Source: an uncultured Collinsella sp.
GTDB taxonomy: Bacteria; Actinomycetota; Coriobacteriia; Coriobacteriales; Coriobacteriaceae
Length of the DNA: 18,058 nt
Reading direction: 5' to 3'
Assembly (NCBI GenBank): GCA_902475475.1
Contig: CABRZY010000012.1
Span: 1-18,058, forward strand
The notes below the pieces were generated by a model. It was not told where the DNA came from and did no database searches. It worked only from the letters and a program-made list of their open reading frames with translations. How positions within the stretch are numbered: position 1 is the stretch's first letter; the number at the start of each line of letters is the position of its first letter. This document shows positions 7,425 to 15,421 of this stretch, piece after piece. A program made the translations under genes and the position numbers.

Positions 7425-9512
7425 ATGGCCGAACTTACTGACCGCTTCGGGACCATGGTGTTCTCTGAGGAAGTCATGAAGGACTACCTCCCCAAGGACA
7501 TTTGGAAGCGCCTTGCTGCAACCCTCGAGGGCGGTGAGCCGCTCGACCTGGATGTGGCCAACGCCGTTGCCCATGCCATGAAGGTCTGGGCCATCTCCAA
7601 GGGCGCGACGCACTACGCGCACTGGTTCCAGCCGCTTTCGGGCATTACTTCCGAGAAGCACGACAGCTTCCTGGAGCCCAACCACGACGGCACCGCCATT
7701 ACCAAGTTTACGGGCAAGAACCTCATCCAGGGCGAGCCCGATGCCTCGAGCTTCCCCAACGGCGGCCTGCGTGCTACCTTCGAGGCCCGTGGCTACACCG
7801 CTTGGGACCCCACTAGCCCCGCCTTTATCAAGGACGATGTCCTGTGCATCCCCACGGCTTTCTGCTCCTACACGGGCGAGGCCCTGGACAAGAAGACCCC
7901 GCTGCTGCGTTCCATGACCGCGCTCTCGCGTGAGTCTAAGCGCGTTTTGGCGCTGTTCGGTAAGACCCCCAAGAAGGTCGTTCCTTCCGTGGGCGACGAG
8001 CAGGAGTACTTCCTGATCAAGAAGGACGCCTACCGCAAGCGCAAGGACCTGGTCATCACCGGCCGCACCCTCTTTGGTGCTGCTCCATGCAAGGGTCAGG
8101 AGCTCGAGGAGCACTACTTTGGCGCTATCCGCCCCACCGTCTCGGCCTATATGAAGGATCTGGACGATGAGCTGTGGGCGCTTGGCATTCCCGCCAAGAC
8201 CAAGCACAACGAGGTTGCTCCCTGCCAGCATGAGCTTGCCCCCGTCTATGGCGAAGTCAACGAGGCCATCGACCAGAATCTGGTCATGATGGAGAAGATG
8301 AAGCTCATCGCCTCCCGCCACGACTTGGTCTGCCTGCTGCACGAGAAGCCCTTTGAGGGCATCAATGGTTCGGGCAAGCACAACAACTGGTCGCTTGGCA
8401 CCGAGTCCGAGAATCTGCTCGATCCGGGCGACACTCCGCTCGACAACCTGCAGTTCATCGTCTTCCTCACCGCGGTGATCGAGGCCGTCGATAACTATCA
8501 GGAGCTCCTGCGTGCCTCCGTTGCCTCGGCCGGTAACGACCATCGTCTGGGCGCCAACGAGGCTCCTCCGGCGATTATGTCCATCTTCCTGGGCGACCAG
8601 CTTACCGAGGTCGTCGAGAAGATCATCGATGGCAAGGCTTCCGTCCATGCCACGCGCGGCGTGCTCGACTTGGGCGCCGATACTCTGCCCAAGCTGATGC
8701 AGGACAACACCGACCGCAACCGCACCTCCCCGTTTGCCTTCACCGGCAACAAGTTCGAGTTCCGTGCCTGCGGCTCCGAGCAGAACGTCTCCGACTCCAA
8801 CCTGGTGCTCGATGCCGCCGTGGCCAAATCGCTCAAGTCCTTCGCCGACGCACTCGAGGGTACGCCCGAGGATAAGTTCCAGGACGCCGCGCTCGAGTAC
8901 TGCAAGAAGGTGCTGACCGATCACCAGCGCATCCTGTTCTCCGGCGACGGTTACTCCGACGAGTGGCCCATCGAGGCCGAGAAGCGCGGCCTTGCCAACA
9001 ACAAGACCACGGCCGACGCCCTGCCCGCCTTTGTTTCCGATAAGGCTATCGCGCTCTTTGAGGAGACGGGTGTCCTGACCAAGGCCGAGGCCCAGTGCCG
9101 CTACGACTGCAAGCTCGAGAAGTACAACAAGCTCATGAACATCGAGGCTACCACGATGGTTCGCGAGGCGCGTCGTACCTATCGCCCGGTCATTACCGCC
9201 TATGCCACCAAGGTCGCTAAGGGCCTTGAGACTATTCGTGCCGCCGGTGCCGAGGCCGCCATGCAGTGCGAGCAGAACACGCTCAACAAGCTCTGCAACG
9301 GTATCACCACCATCAACGACTCCATCAAGGCGCTCGACGCCGTGCATCAGAAGGCCGAGGCCCTCGATGGCCAGGAGCAGGCCAACGTGTATGCACACGA
9401 GGTCGTTCCCGCTATGGATACGCTGCGTGCCGCCGTGGATGCCATGGAGGAGATCGTGGCCGCCGACTACTGGCCGGTCCCGACCTACGACGACATCCTG
9501 TTCTACGTGTAG
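7425..9512 (+). CDS. glnN: glutamine synthetase type III
   Basis: A 695-residue GSIII-type glutamine synthetase that condenses ammonia and glutamate with ATP in the cytosol. The length matches the roughly 700-residue GSIII family and not the 450-residue GSI. Family blocks seen include THYAHWFQPLSG near the N-terminus, SVGDEQEYFLI with active-site acids, KHNEVAPCQHELAPVYGE, the nucleotide/glutamate-binding stretch LLHEKPFEGINGSGKHNNWS, LGANEAPPAIMS and NRTSPFAFTGNKFEFRACGS. The ATG at 7425 is preceded by GGGAG at six bases. An in-frame ATG at 7362 has no ribosome site and would read through the leader hairpins. It is a single gene, divergent from metF and closed by its own terminator. Codon use is strongly biased to G/C third positions, as in a highly expressed housekeeping gene. 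Confidence 0.97.
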   Translation: MAELTDRFGTMVFSEEVMKDYLPKDIWKRLAATLEGGEPLDLDVANAVAHAMKVWAISKGATHYAHWFQPLSGITSEKHDSFLEPNHDGTAITKFTGKNLIQGEPDASSFPNGGLRATFEARGYTAWDPTSPAFIKDDVLCIPTAFCSYTGEALDKKTPLLRSMTALSRESKRVLALFGKTPKKVVPSVGDEQEYFLIKKDAYRKRKDLVITGRTLFGAAPCKGQELEEHYFGAIRPTVSAYMKDLDDELWALGIPAKTKHNEVAPCQHELAPVYGEVNEAIDQNLVMMEKMKLIASRHDLVCLLHEKPFEGINGSGKHNNWSLGTESENLLDPGDTPLDNLQFIVFLTAVIEAVDNYQELLRASVASAGNDHRLGANEAPPAIMSIFLGDQLTEVVEKIIDGKASVHATRGVLDLGADTLPKLMQDNTDRNRTSPFAFTGNKFEFRACGSEQNVSDSNLVLDAAVAKSLKSFADALEGTPEDKFQDAALEYCKKVLTDHQRILFSGDGYSDEWPIEAEKRGLANNKTTADALPAFVSDKAIALFEETGVLTKAEAQCRYDCKLEKYNKLMNIEATTMVREARRTYRPVITAYATKVAKGLETIRAAGAEAAMQCEQNTLNKLCNGITTINDSIKALDAVHQKAEALDGQEQANVYAHEVVPAMDTLRAAVDAMEEIVAADYWPVPTYDDILFYV

Positions 9513-9540
9513 GATTGGGACAACATACCGTCACGGTTGA

Positions 9541-9578
9541 AAGCCGGGGCCCGCATTACGCGGACCCCGGCCTTTTTG
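9541..9578 (+). terminator. rho-independent terminator of the glutamine synthetase gene
   Basis: GCCGGGG (9544-9550) pairs with CCCCGGC (9566-9572), with further CGC/GCG pairing inside, followed by TTTTT. It lies between convergent genes. Read on the minus strand the stem is followed by only three T's, so it may serve the regulator gene weakly. Confidence 0.92.
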
Positions 9579-9619
9579 TTGAACAAATTCCCTAGGGCGG
9601 CGTCCGTTCGTGTCGTTTA

Positions 9620-10360
9620 TTAGGGTAGGGGTGTGCGCGTTGCCGTGTCGTGAAAATGGAAGATGCTCGGAATATAACGCGCCTCGATATACTCAAATTG
9701 AGTTCCGGTTGAGTCGAATGTCTGGCTGGTTACGACCGCCAGATACGAAGAAGGATCGATGTCAAGCAACCGGCAGTCCTCAGTGTCGGGCTGGGCGAGT
9801 GTTATCGTTCGTTTGCTCACGGCAATGGTGAGCCCTAGCTCATCCTCGATGTAATGGAAGAGCGACAGGGTGGCATTCTGCTCGTTTAGGCCGGGGACGG
9901 AGGAAGTTAGGAAGTAGTGGCGGTCGACAGCGACCGGTTTATCGTCGAGCATGCGGACGAGCTTCAAATGCGTAAGGTCTTCTCCTTCGGGAAATCCCGT
10001 CAATTGAGCTAGACACTTATTGGTGCTTACGTGTTCCAAATAGACGATTTTTGACGTTGGAATTGCTCCGATCGCGTGCGCCGATTCGCTGAACGAAGAA
10101 AGGCCACTTACGGTGAATGCGCCTTCTTTGCTGGTGCCTGCGGGTGACGTCTCGATTACGAGGACTCCCTTGCCTTTAATGGACTGAACTAGACCTTCAT
10201 TTGCGAGAAGCGAGATAGCCTTGCGCACCGTCATTCGAGAGCAGGAGAACTCTTTGGAAAGATTTTGTTCGGAAGGAAGGAGCGATCCCACGGGATGCTT
10301 GCCTTCGACAATCCGCTTTCGTAGGCTTCGGTAAATTTCACTGTACAGGATCCTTGCCAA
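9620..10360 (-). CDS. GntR/HutC family transcriptional repressor
   Basis: A 246-residue regulator with an N-terminal winged helix (YRSLRKRIVEGKHPVGSLLP, then LSKEFSCSRMTVRKAISLLA, about 10-65) and a C-terminal UTRA effector domain (about 90-240). This is the HutC subfamily of GntR, to which TreR, NagR and DasR belong. It is divergent from the alpha-glucoside genes, so the likely ligand is a phosphorylated sugar from that pathway and the likely targets are the palindromes at 10496 and 10547. The start is TTG, set by GGAG six bases upstream; no in-frame ATG is near. A TATAAT on the minus strand at 10429-10424 is a candidate -10 box for its own promoter. Confidence 0.92.
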   Translation of the reverse strand: MARILYSEIYRSLRKRIVEGKHPVGSLLPSEQNLSKEFSCSRMTVRKAISLLANEGLVQSIKGKGVLVIETSPAGTSKEGAFTVSGLSSFSESAHAIGAIPTSKIVYLEHVSTNKCLAQLTGFPEGEDLTHLKLVRMLDDKPVAVDRHYFLTSSVPGLNEQNATLSLFHYIEDELGLTIAVSKRTITLAQPDTEDCRLLDIDPSSYLAVVTSQTFDSTGTQFEYIEARYIPSIFHFHDTATRTPLP

Positions 10361-10495
10361 AATGCTCTCCTTATTGAGGTTGTACGGAATGCGTCGAATC
10401 GGCGCGATTATCCGCTTCTACCAATTATAGGAAGTGGAGACACTTTTAGTTACCGCTTACCGCCATAAATCAACCGTTCACCCGCGTGTTTAACA

Positions 10496-10505
10496 TGTCT
10501 AGACA
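10496..10505. promoter_or_regulatory. operator 1, TGTCTAGACA
   Basis: A perfect 10-bp palindrome within the repeat ACATGTCTAGACAG. It resembles the GTCTAGAC core of GntR/HutC operators such as that of DasR. It overlaps the candidate -35 box of the alpha-glucoside promoter, so binding should block RNA polymerase. Confidence 0.75.
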
Positions 10506-10529
10506 GATAGTAAATCATGTGGCTATAAT
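10500..10529 (+). promoter_or_regulatory. promoter of the alpha-glucoside genes
   Basis: TAGACA at 10500-10505 (-35, one mismatch) and TATAAT at 10524-10529 (-10, perfect), with an 18-bp spacer. The start of transcription should be near 10536, about 32 bases before the GH4 ATG. Confidence 0.7.
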
Positions 10530-10546
10530 TCAAGTCGTCAAGTACA

Positions 10547-10556
10547 TGTCTAGACA
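10547..10556. promoter_or_regulatory. operator 2, TGTCTAGACA
   Basis: Second identical palindrome, with the shared flank ACATGTCTAGACAG. Its centre is 51 bp from that of operator 1. It falls about +11 to +20 in the transcript and touches the AGGAGG ribosome site (10556-10561). The pair brackets the promoter, which would suit cooperative or looped repression. Confidence 0.75.
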
Positions 10557-10567
10557 GGAGGATTGCA

Positions 10568-11899
10568 ATGGTAAAACAGAGTTATGCAGTTACTATCGCG
10601 GGAGGCGGAAGCACTTATACGCCGGGTGTTGTTCTGACACTTCTCGCGAAGCGCGATGTGTTCCCCATCAATAGGATTACGCTCTATGACAACGATGCCG
10701 AGCGTCAGGGGACAATTGCCAAGGCATGTGCCATCTACATCAAGGAGAATGCTCCAGAGGTAACCTTCAGCTATACGACCGACCCTGAGGAGGCCTTCAC
10801 AGGCATCGACTTTGTACTTGCCCAGATTCGCGTTGGCAAGTACGCTATGCGCGATAAGGACGAGAAGATCCCCCTGCGCTATGGCGTTCTTGGCCAAGAG
10901 ACCTGCGGTCCTGGTGGCATTGCTTATGGGCTGCGCTCCATCGGCGGTGTACTCGAGATCCTTGACTACATGGAGAAATACAGTCCCGACGCATGGATGC
11001 TCAACTACTCCAACCCCGCGGCGATCGTTGCTGAGGCGACACGCCGTCTTCGCCCGGATTCAAAGATCATCAACATTTGCGATATGCCAATAGCCCTGAT
11101 GGATATCATGGCTCAGATGTGTGGTCTCAAGGACCACAACGACCTCGTTGTCGGCTACTACGGCCTCAATCACTTTGGCTGGTGGACAAAGATTCACGAC
11201 CGTGCTGGCAATGACCTTATGCCCACTATCAAGGCCCAAATGGCTAAAAACGGTTATGCCGGCGAGGATTCCGGCCTTGAATTCGTCGATGCATCTTGGG
11301 ACCAGACGTTCCGTAAGGCTAAGGATGTTTACGCGCTCGATCCGAATACCATCCCGAACACCTACCTCAAGTACTATCTCTTCCCGGACTATGTGGTTGA
11401 GCACACCGACCCCAACCACACCCGCACCGACGAGGTCCGTGAGGGTCGCGAGAAACGCGTCTTCGGCACCGCGCGCCAGATTATCGAAAAGGGCACGTCT
11501 GATGGTTTCGGCCTTAAGCCGGATACCCACGCTGAGTACATTGTCGATCTCGCTCGCGCTTTGGCAGAGAACACCCGTGAACGTTTCTCGCTGATTGTTC
11601 CCAACGACGGGGCTGTGTCCAATTTTGACCCAACGGCTATGGTCGAGATTCCCTGCATCGTCGGCAGCGACGGCTACGAGAAAATTTGCCAAGGTGAGAT
11701 TCCGCAATTCCAGAAAGGACTTATGGAGGAACAGGTCTCGGTCGAAAAGCTTGCAGTGTCTGCTTGGGTCGACCATTCCTATCAGGAGCTTTGGCAGGCG
11801 CTGACGCTTTCGAAGACGGTCCCCTCTGCCTCCGTTGCAAAGAAGATCCTCGACGATCTCATTGAGGCGAATAAGGAGTTCTGGCCAGAACTCCACTAG
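10568..11899 (+). CDS. glvA: 6-phospho-alpha-glucosidase (GH4, GlvA/MalH type)
   Basis: A 443-residue NAD- and metal-dependent GH4 hydrolase of the GlvA/MalH/AglB type, which splits phosphorylated alpha-glucosides such as maltose-6-phosphate in the cytosol. IAGGGSTYTPG (10-20) is the NAD-binding loop. NYSNPAA (146-152), CDMP (C171-P174) and GLNHFGWW (199-206, H202) hold the residues known to bind metal and substrate in this branch. The Cys and His motifs separate it from GH4 malate-dehydrogenase-like members. Length and sequence track Bacillus GlvA closely from end to end. AGGAGG lies six bases before the ATG. It is first in a group with the PTS permease and is under the GntR operators. Confidence 0.95.
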   Translation: MVKQSYAVTIAGGGSTYTPGVVLTLLAKRDVFPINRITLYDNDAERQGTIAKACAIYIKENAPEVTFSYTTDPEEAFTGIDFVLAQIRVGKYAMRDKDEKIPLRYGVLGQETCGPGGIAYGLRSIGGVLEILDYMEKYSPDAWMLNYSNPAAIVAEATRRLRPDSKIINICDMPIALMDIMAQMCGLKDHNDLVVGYYGLNHFGWWTKIHDRAGNDLMPTIKAQMAKNGYAGEDSGLEFVDASWDQTFRKAKDVYALDPNTIPNTYLKYYLFPDYVVEHTDPNHTRTDEVREGREKRVFGTARQIIEKGTSDGFGLKPDTHAEYIVDLARALAENTRERFSLIVPNDGAVSNFDPTAMVEIPCIVGSDGYEKICQGEIPQFQKGLMEEQVSVEKLAVSAWVDHSYQELWQALTLSKTVPSASVAKKILDDLIEANKEFWPELH

Positions 11900-11967
11900 T
11901 ATCGGAAATCAATTTTGTGAATGATGGCGGGCGGCCGACCTTGGACAGGTCGCATGGGAGGAAAACC

Positions 11968-12015
11968 ATGAGCGAAAGCAAAGAGCTTGCAAATCGCAAG
12001 CTCGCGAGGACGTAG
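11968..12015 (+). pseudogene. original 5' end of the PTS EIIBC gene, cut off by a frameshift
   Basis: An ATG at 11968 with GGGAGG six bases upstream starts MSESKELANRKLART and then meets TAG at 12013. In the frame one base back, sequence from 11997 reads QAREDVVGLVGGKENILSIS and then HC, joining MTRLRF at 12063: a normal EIIB start. One base is therefore missing near 11996-12003. In the downstream frame there is no ATG, GTG or TTG between the stop at 11922 and 12063. A hairpin CGACCT/AGGTCG (11936-11952) precedes the ribosome site. This may be a true inactivating mutation, a sequencing error or, less likely, recoding. Confidence 0.75.
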
Positions 12016-12062
12016 TTGGCCTCGTCGGCGGTAAGGAAAACATCCTGAGCATCTCGCACTGC

Positions 12063-13436
12063 ATGACGCGTCTACGTTTCAAGCTGCGAGACGATGCGAA
12101 GGCCGATACTAAGGCAATTGAGTCTCATAAAGGCGTCATTCAAGTAATCAACGCGAATGGCCAGTATCAGGTTGTTGTCGGCATCAATGTGATTGAGGAT
12201 GTTTACGATGCCGCGGTTGCCGCTTCTGGTGTCGAGGGGCTGGGCGAGGTTAATCTTGATGGCGAGCCCGTCAAGAAAGGAAACCTTGTTAGTGCCCTTA
12301 TCGATACTATTTCAGGCGTAATCCAGCCGATTCTTGCGGTGCTGTGTGCCGCGGGCATGATCAAGGGTGTTTTGAGTATTCTCGTCGCCCTCGGATGGAT
12401 CACGGCGACAGACGGCTTGTACCAGATTCTATATGCGGCTGGTGACGGCTTCTTTTACTTCCTGCCGATCATCCTTGGCTATACCGCGGCAAAGAAGTTT
12501 GGCTGTAGTGAGTTCGTTGGCATGACGCTCGGTATCGCACTTACGTATCCGGCGATGGTCAACATCACATCGGGCGATGTTTTGGGAACGGTGCTTGCTG
12601 GCACTCCCTTTGCCATGAACTACTACACAACTTTCCTCGGCATACCCGTCATCATGCCGTCTTCGGGTTATACGAGCTCTGTCATTCCGATTATCATCTC
12701 TGTTTGGTTCGCGGCAAAGCTGGAGAAGTGGTGCCGCAAGCATTTCTCTGAGTATGTAAAGTTCTTCTTTGTGCCTACATGCGTACTCGTTGTGATGGTC
12801 CCCGCTACCTATTTGATTATTGGCCCGATTGCCACCCTGATCACGAACCTCATGAGCCTGCTGTTTAACTCCCTCTACAGCTTGCCTGTCATCGGCGGCG
12901 CGCTCGGCGGCATCGTGCTTACTGCCATTTGGCAGCCTATGGTCATCTTCGGCTTCCACTGGAGTGTCATTGCTCTCATGCTGGTGAACATTGCCTCCCA
13001 GGGCTGGGATATTGTCATGGCGCCGTACATGGTTTGCTCGTACGCTCAGTCCCTTGCCGTCCTTGCCATTCTTCTGAAGACTAAGGACGTAAAGCTCAAG
13101 CAGCTTGCATGGCCGGCGTTCATCTCGGGCTTCTTCTTTGGCATCACTGAGCCCTGCATCTACGGCGTGACCCTTCCGCGCAAGAAGCCTTTTGTCATGA
13201 GCTGCATCGCCTCTGTGCCCGGCGGCCTAATCATCGGTGCTCTTGGTACCAAGATGTTCGCCTTCACCGGCGGCGGCTTCTGCGCCTTCCCGGGCTTCAT
13301 TGATCCGTCCGGCGCAATGGGCGCGAGCTATCTGATTTACGTAATCATAGCCATCGTGGTTTCCAGCGTGATTTCATTCCTGCTTACGTATGCGACGTAC
13401 AAGGAGGACGTGCCGGCGGTAGAGGCTGCAAAGTAG
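12063..13436 (+). CDS. PTS EIIBC permease, glucose/sucrose superfamily (frameshifted 5' end)
   Basis: Membrane permease that would import and phosphorylate an alpha-glucoside for the GH4 enzyme. As a frame it has 457 aa; repaired from 11968 it would be about 489, close to other EIIBC proteins. Residues 1-55 are the rest of EIIB (MTRLRFKLRD, GVIQVINANGQYQVVVG). Residues 75-445 are EIIC, with many hydrophobic segments and the conserved GITEP (360-364) of the beta-glucoside/sucrose branch. Starting at this ATG leaves out the phospho-acceptor cysteine, which is the codon just before it (TGC, 12060-12062, in SHC-MTRLRF). No ribosome site supports this start. There is no EIIA domain, so phosphate would have to come from an EIIA encoded elsewhere. 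Whether a working protein is made is doubtful unless the frameshift is an error. Confidence 0.85.
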   Translation: MTRLRFKLRDDAKADTKAIESHKGVIQVINANGQYQVVVGINVIEDVYDAAVAASGVEGLGEVNLDGEPVKKGNLVSALIDTISGVIQPILAVLCAAGMIKGVLSILVALGWITATDGLYQILYAAGDGFFYFLPIILGYTAAKKFGCSEFVGMTLGIALTYPAMVNITSGDVLGTVLAGTPFAMNYYTTFLGIPVIMPSSGYTSSVIPIIISVWFAAKLEKWCRKHFSEYVKFFFVPTCVLVVMVPATYLIIGPIATLITNLMSLLFNSLYSLPVIGGALGGIVLTAIWQPMVIFGFHWSVIALMLVNIASQGWDIVMAPYMVCSYAQSLAVLAILLKTKDVKLKQLAWPAFISGFFFGITEPCIYGVTLPRKKPFVMSCIASVPGGLIIGALGTKMFAFTGGGFCAFPGFIDPSGAMGASYLIYVIIAIVVSSVISFLLTYATYKEDVPAVEAAK

Positions 13437-13556
13437 CCAAAGAAGTGGAGCCGCGGAACAAGTATTTCCCCGCGCGCCAGCAATCTGACAAGGTCGTCCT
13501 TGGATAAGCGCCGAGGGCGACCTCGTCTTGTACTGATTTCGTTCGAGAGGCAGTGG

Positions 13557-14999
13557 TTGAGGGTGCCTAATATTATCTTTGACAATAAGATGGGCGAGGC
13601 ATGCCTTGCGGCGTGGAGGTCCGCAGGTGTGGAAGTCCGCTCAGTCGTGGTCCGACAAGATGGTAAAGTCGTCTTTGAGCATGCGGCTGCGCCGTTCGCC
13701 CTCGAACACGTTCACCCGCTCTATTCTGTGACTAAGTCCTTCACCTCGGTTGCTGTCGGGATGTTGGTGAATGAAGGACGGCTGTCGCTGACCGATCGCT
13801 GGATTTCATACTTCCCGGAATATGAAGGCGAGATCGCGGATGAGCGCTTTCACAATGTGACGGTTCGCAATTTGCTAACTATGACGATGGGGCAGGAGAG
13901 TGACCTTTCGTATATTGGCGCGGGAGACGACTGGGCACATGAGGTTCTTCATCGTGAGTTTGACTGGAAGCCGGGCGAGGTCTTTCACTACGATTCGCTG
14001 TGTTCACATTTATTGAGCATGCTCGTGCAACGCATAAGTGGAGTGAAAGAATCCGATTATCTCGCCGAACGTTTGTTTACGCCGTTAGGCATTAGAAGTT
14101 GGTGGTGGGAAGAGGATCAAGCCGGTCATACGACCGGAGGTTTTGGTCTTCACCTTTCGACACCGGATTTGGCTAAGTTTGGTCAATGTTTGCTGGATGG
14201 CGGCAAGTGGCGTGGGAAACAGATCATTCCCGCGGAATGGGTTGCCGAGGCGACGAAGATTCAGATGGAAACGAGCCCCTTTTATCCGTCTGAGGCGACT
14301 GAAGACAGCAATGGCTATGGATACCAGTTCTGGATGTGCCGGCGTGGCGGGTTCAGATGCTCTGGCCTTTTTGGGCAGCTGTGCTACATACGGCCCACAG
14401 ATGGCCTTGTCATCGCCTGCTCGAGTTCCACGACAGGAAGTAAGGCGCTGCTTGATCCGCTGTATGAGGTATTGTTCAAAGAGTCTAATGTTCGGGAAAC
14501 GGTGGCTTCCGAACGTGACTTCGATAGCATTCCCTTGCCAGCTGGGTTGGCTTCTGGCGGACGTTTGAGTTCATTACGCCTCGAGGGCATTCACCGTTGC
14601 ATTTTCGGGGATTTTGAAGAGATCGATATTCGATTTCATGAGAATGAGCTGGATTTGTCTCTGTTGCGCGATGGTCGCGAGTACGGCGTGAGGGCCGGCT
14701 ACAAGTCTTGGGTTTGTAAATCGGGCGATGGGGCCGGAGTCGGAGACCTCTTTCCTTTCGTGACTCATGAAGCTGAGAGGGACGATGCCCCCGCATGGGA
14801 TGTTCGCAAGTTGTTTGCAGCGTATGCCTGGACTTCGCCAACAAGTTTACAAATCGAGACCAGGGAACTGGACTACACACGGCGCTGTTTTATCGATGTA
14901 CGGATCGGAGGTATTTATGCTGTGTGCAGGGTGCGAGTTGAGGGAATGTGCTGTTTCCCGGCGCCCTCGGAACTCACAGCGATTTTGAAGTTGGGATAA
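13557..14999 (+). CDS. serine hydrolase, beta-lactamase class C / penicillin-binding fold
   Basis: About 480 residues. The first part (to about 330) is a serine beta-lactamase-like hydrolase: SVTK is the SxxK catalytic motif (S57, K60 in this numbering), YDS is at the YxN position (145-147), and GYGYQFW and GLFGQL stand where the third motif is expected. Such enzymes include esterases and peptidases; the substrate is not known. The last 130 or so residues look like an extra beta-rich domain I do not recognise. No signal peptide or membrane segment is seen, so it is probably cytosolic. The start is uncertain: TTG at 13557 has AGAGG six bases before it, a longer TTG frame begins at 13500, and the first ATG (13590) has no ribosome site. 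It lies 120 nt after the permease gene and may share its transcript. Confidence 0.85.
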   Translation: MRVPNIIFDNKMGEACLAAWRSAGVEVRSVVVRQDGKVVFEHAAAPFALEHVHPLYSVTKSFTSVAVGMLVNEGRLSLTDRWISYFPEYEGEIADERFHNVTVRNLLTMTMGQESDLSYIGAGDDWAHEVLHREFDWKPGEVFHYDSLCSHLLSMLVQRISGVKESDYLAERLFTPLGIRSWWWEEDQAGHTTGGFGLHLSTPDLAKFGQCLLDGGKWRGKQIIPAEWVAEATKIQMETSPFYPSEATEDSNGYGYQFWMCRRGGFRCSGLFGQLCYIRPTDGLVIACSSSTTGSKALLDPLYEVLFKESNVRETVASERDFDSIPLPAGLASGGRLSSLRLEGIHRCIFGDFEEIDIRFHENELDLSLLRDGREYGVRAGYKSWVCKSGDGAGVGDLFPFVTHEAERDDAPAWDVRKLFAAYAWTSPTSLQIETRELDYTRRCFIDVRIGGIYAVCRVRVEGMCCFPAPSELTAILKLG

Positions 15000-15202
15000 T
15001 TTTTCAAGGCGTGCGATTGATAAGAAAGCTTGTCAACATCACGGCTAATGGAGACGGAGCTGTCTCCGGGCAATGATTTTCGATACGGACGTTTCAGATA
15101 TCGTATTGCTAGGGACTAAGTTAATCATTTGTTAGGGTCGAAGCGTAAGTGCGTTTCCTCGGCTCCGCGCCCTGTTGGGCTCGAATCCCGGCACATGGCA
15201 GC

Positions 15203-15234
15203 AAAAAGCCCGCTATCGTGAGGATAACGGGCTT
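15203..15234 (-). terminator. terminator of tRNA-Glu
   Basis: AGCCCG-TTATC and GATAG-CGGGCT (15207-15217 and 15223-15233) form an 11-bp stem with one mismatched pair and a short loop, followed on the minus strand by TTTTT. It lies 12 bases past the tRNA. Confidence 0.9.
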
Positions 15235-15245
15235 CTCATTTCAAA

Positions 15246-15322
15246 TGGTGCCCCCAGCGGGATTCGAACCCGCGATATCCACCTTGAAAGGGTGGCGTCC
15301 TTGGCCGCTAGACGATGGGGAC
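15246..15322 (-). tRNA. tRNA-Glu (UUC)
   Basis: A full cloverleaf of 77 nt with encoded CCA. The acceptor GTCCCCA pairs with TGGGGGC (one G-U). The anticodon stem CCACC/GGTGG encloses the loop CTTTCAA, giving anticodon TTC. The T-arm is GCGGG-TTCGAAT-CCCGC. A TATACT on the minus strand at 15338-15333 is a fair -10 box with the start just before the tRNA. Confidence 0.96.
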
Positions 15323-15421
15323 AGCGGGAAAGAGTATAGCAGACTTTTTTGCCGGCGCGTATATCGTTGGCAAACTGGAAAACCACCACACAGGAGTAGG
15401 CTTTTATTCCGATTTTCAAAT

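Noticed and set aside
7374..9398. Very long open frame antisense to the glutamine synthetase gene
   Set aside because: Its length follows from the G/C-biased third positions of the real gene. The translation is low-complexity Leu/Val/Gly without any family motif.
11968..12015. Programmed -1 frameshifting in the permease gene
   Set aside because: A -1 shift would restore the frame, but no slippery heptamer of the usual kind lies before the TAG and the hairpin is not correctly placed for stimulation. A one-base deletion is simpler.
13337..13585. 82-codon minus-strand frame with RGRPR, AT-hook-like
   Set aside because: It overlaps the permease end antisense and has no ribosome site. The same stretch gives RGRPR on the other strand by chance symmetry.
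15149..15190. T-arm-like sequence GGGCTCGAATCCCGG on the plus strand, possible tRNA remnant or attachment site
   Set aside because: No matching acceptor, D-arm or anticodon stem can be built around it, and no integrase is near.
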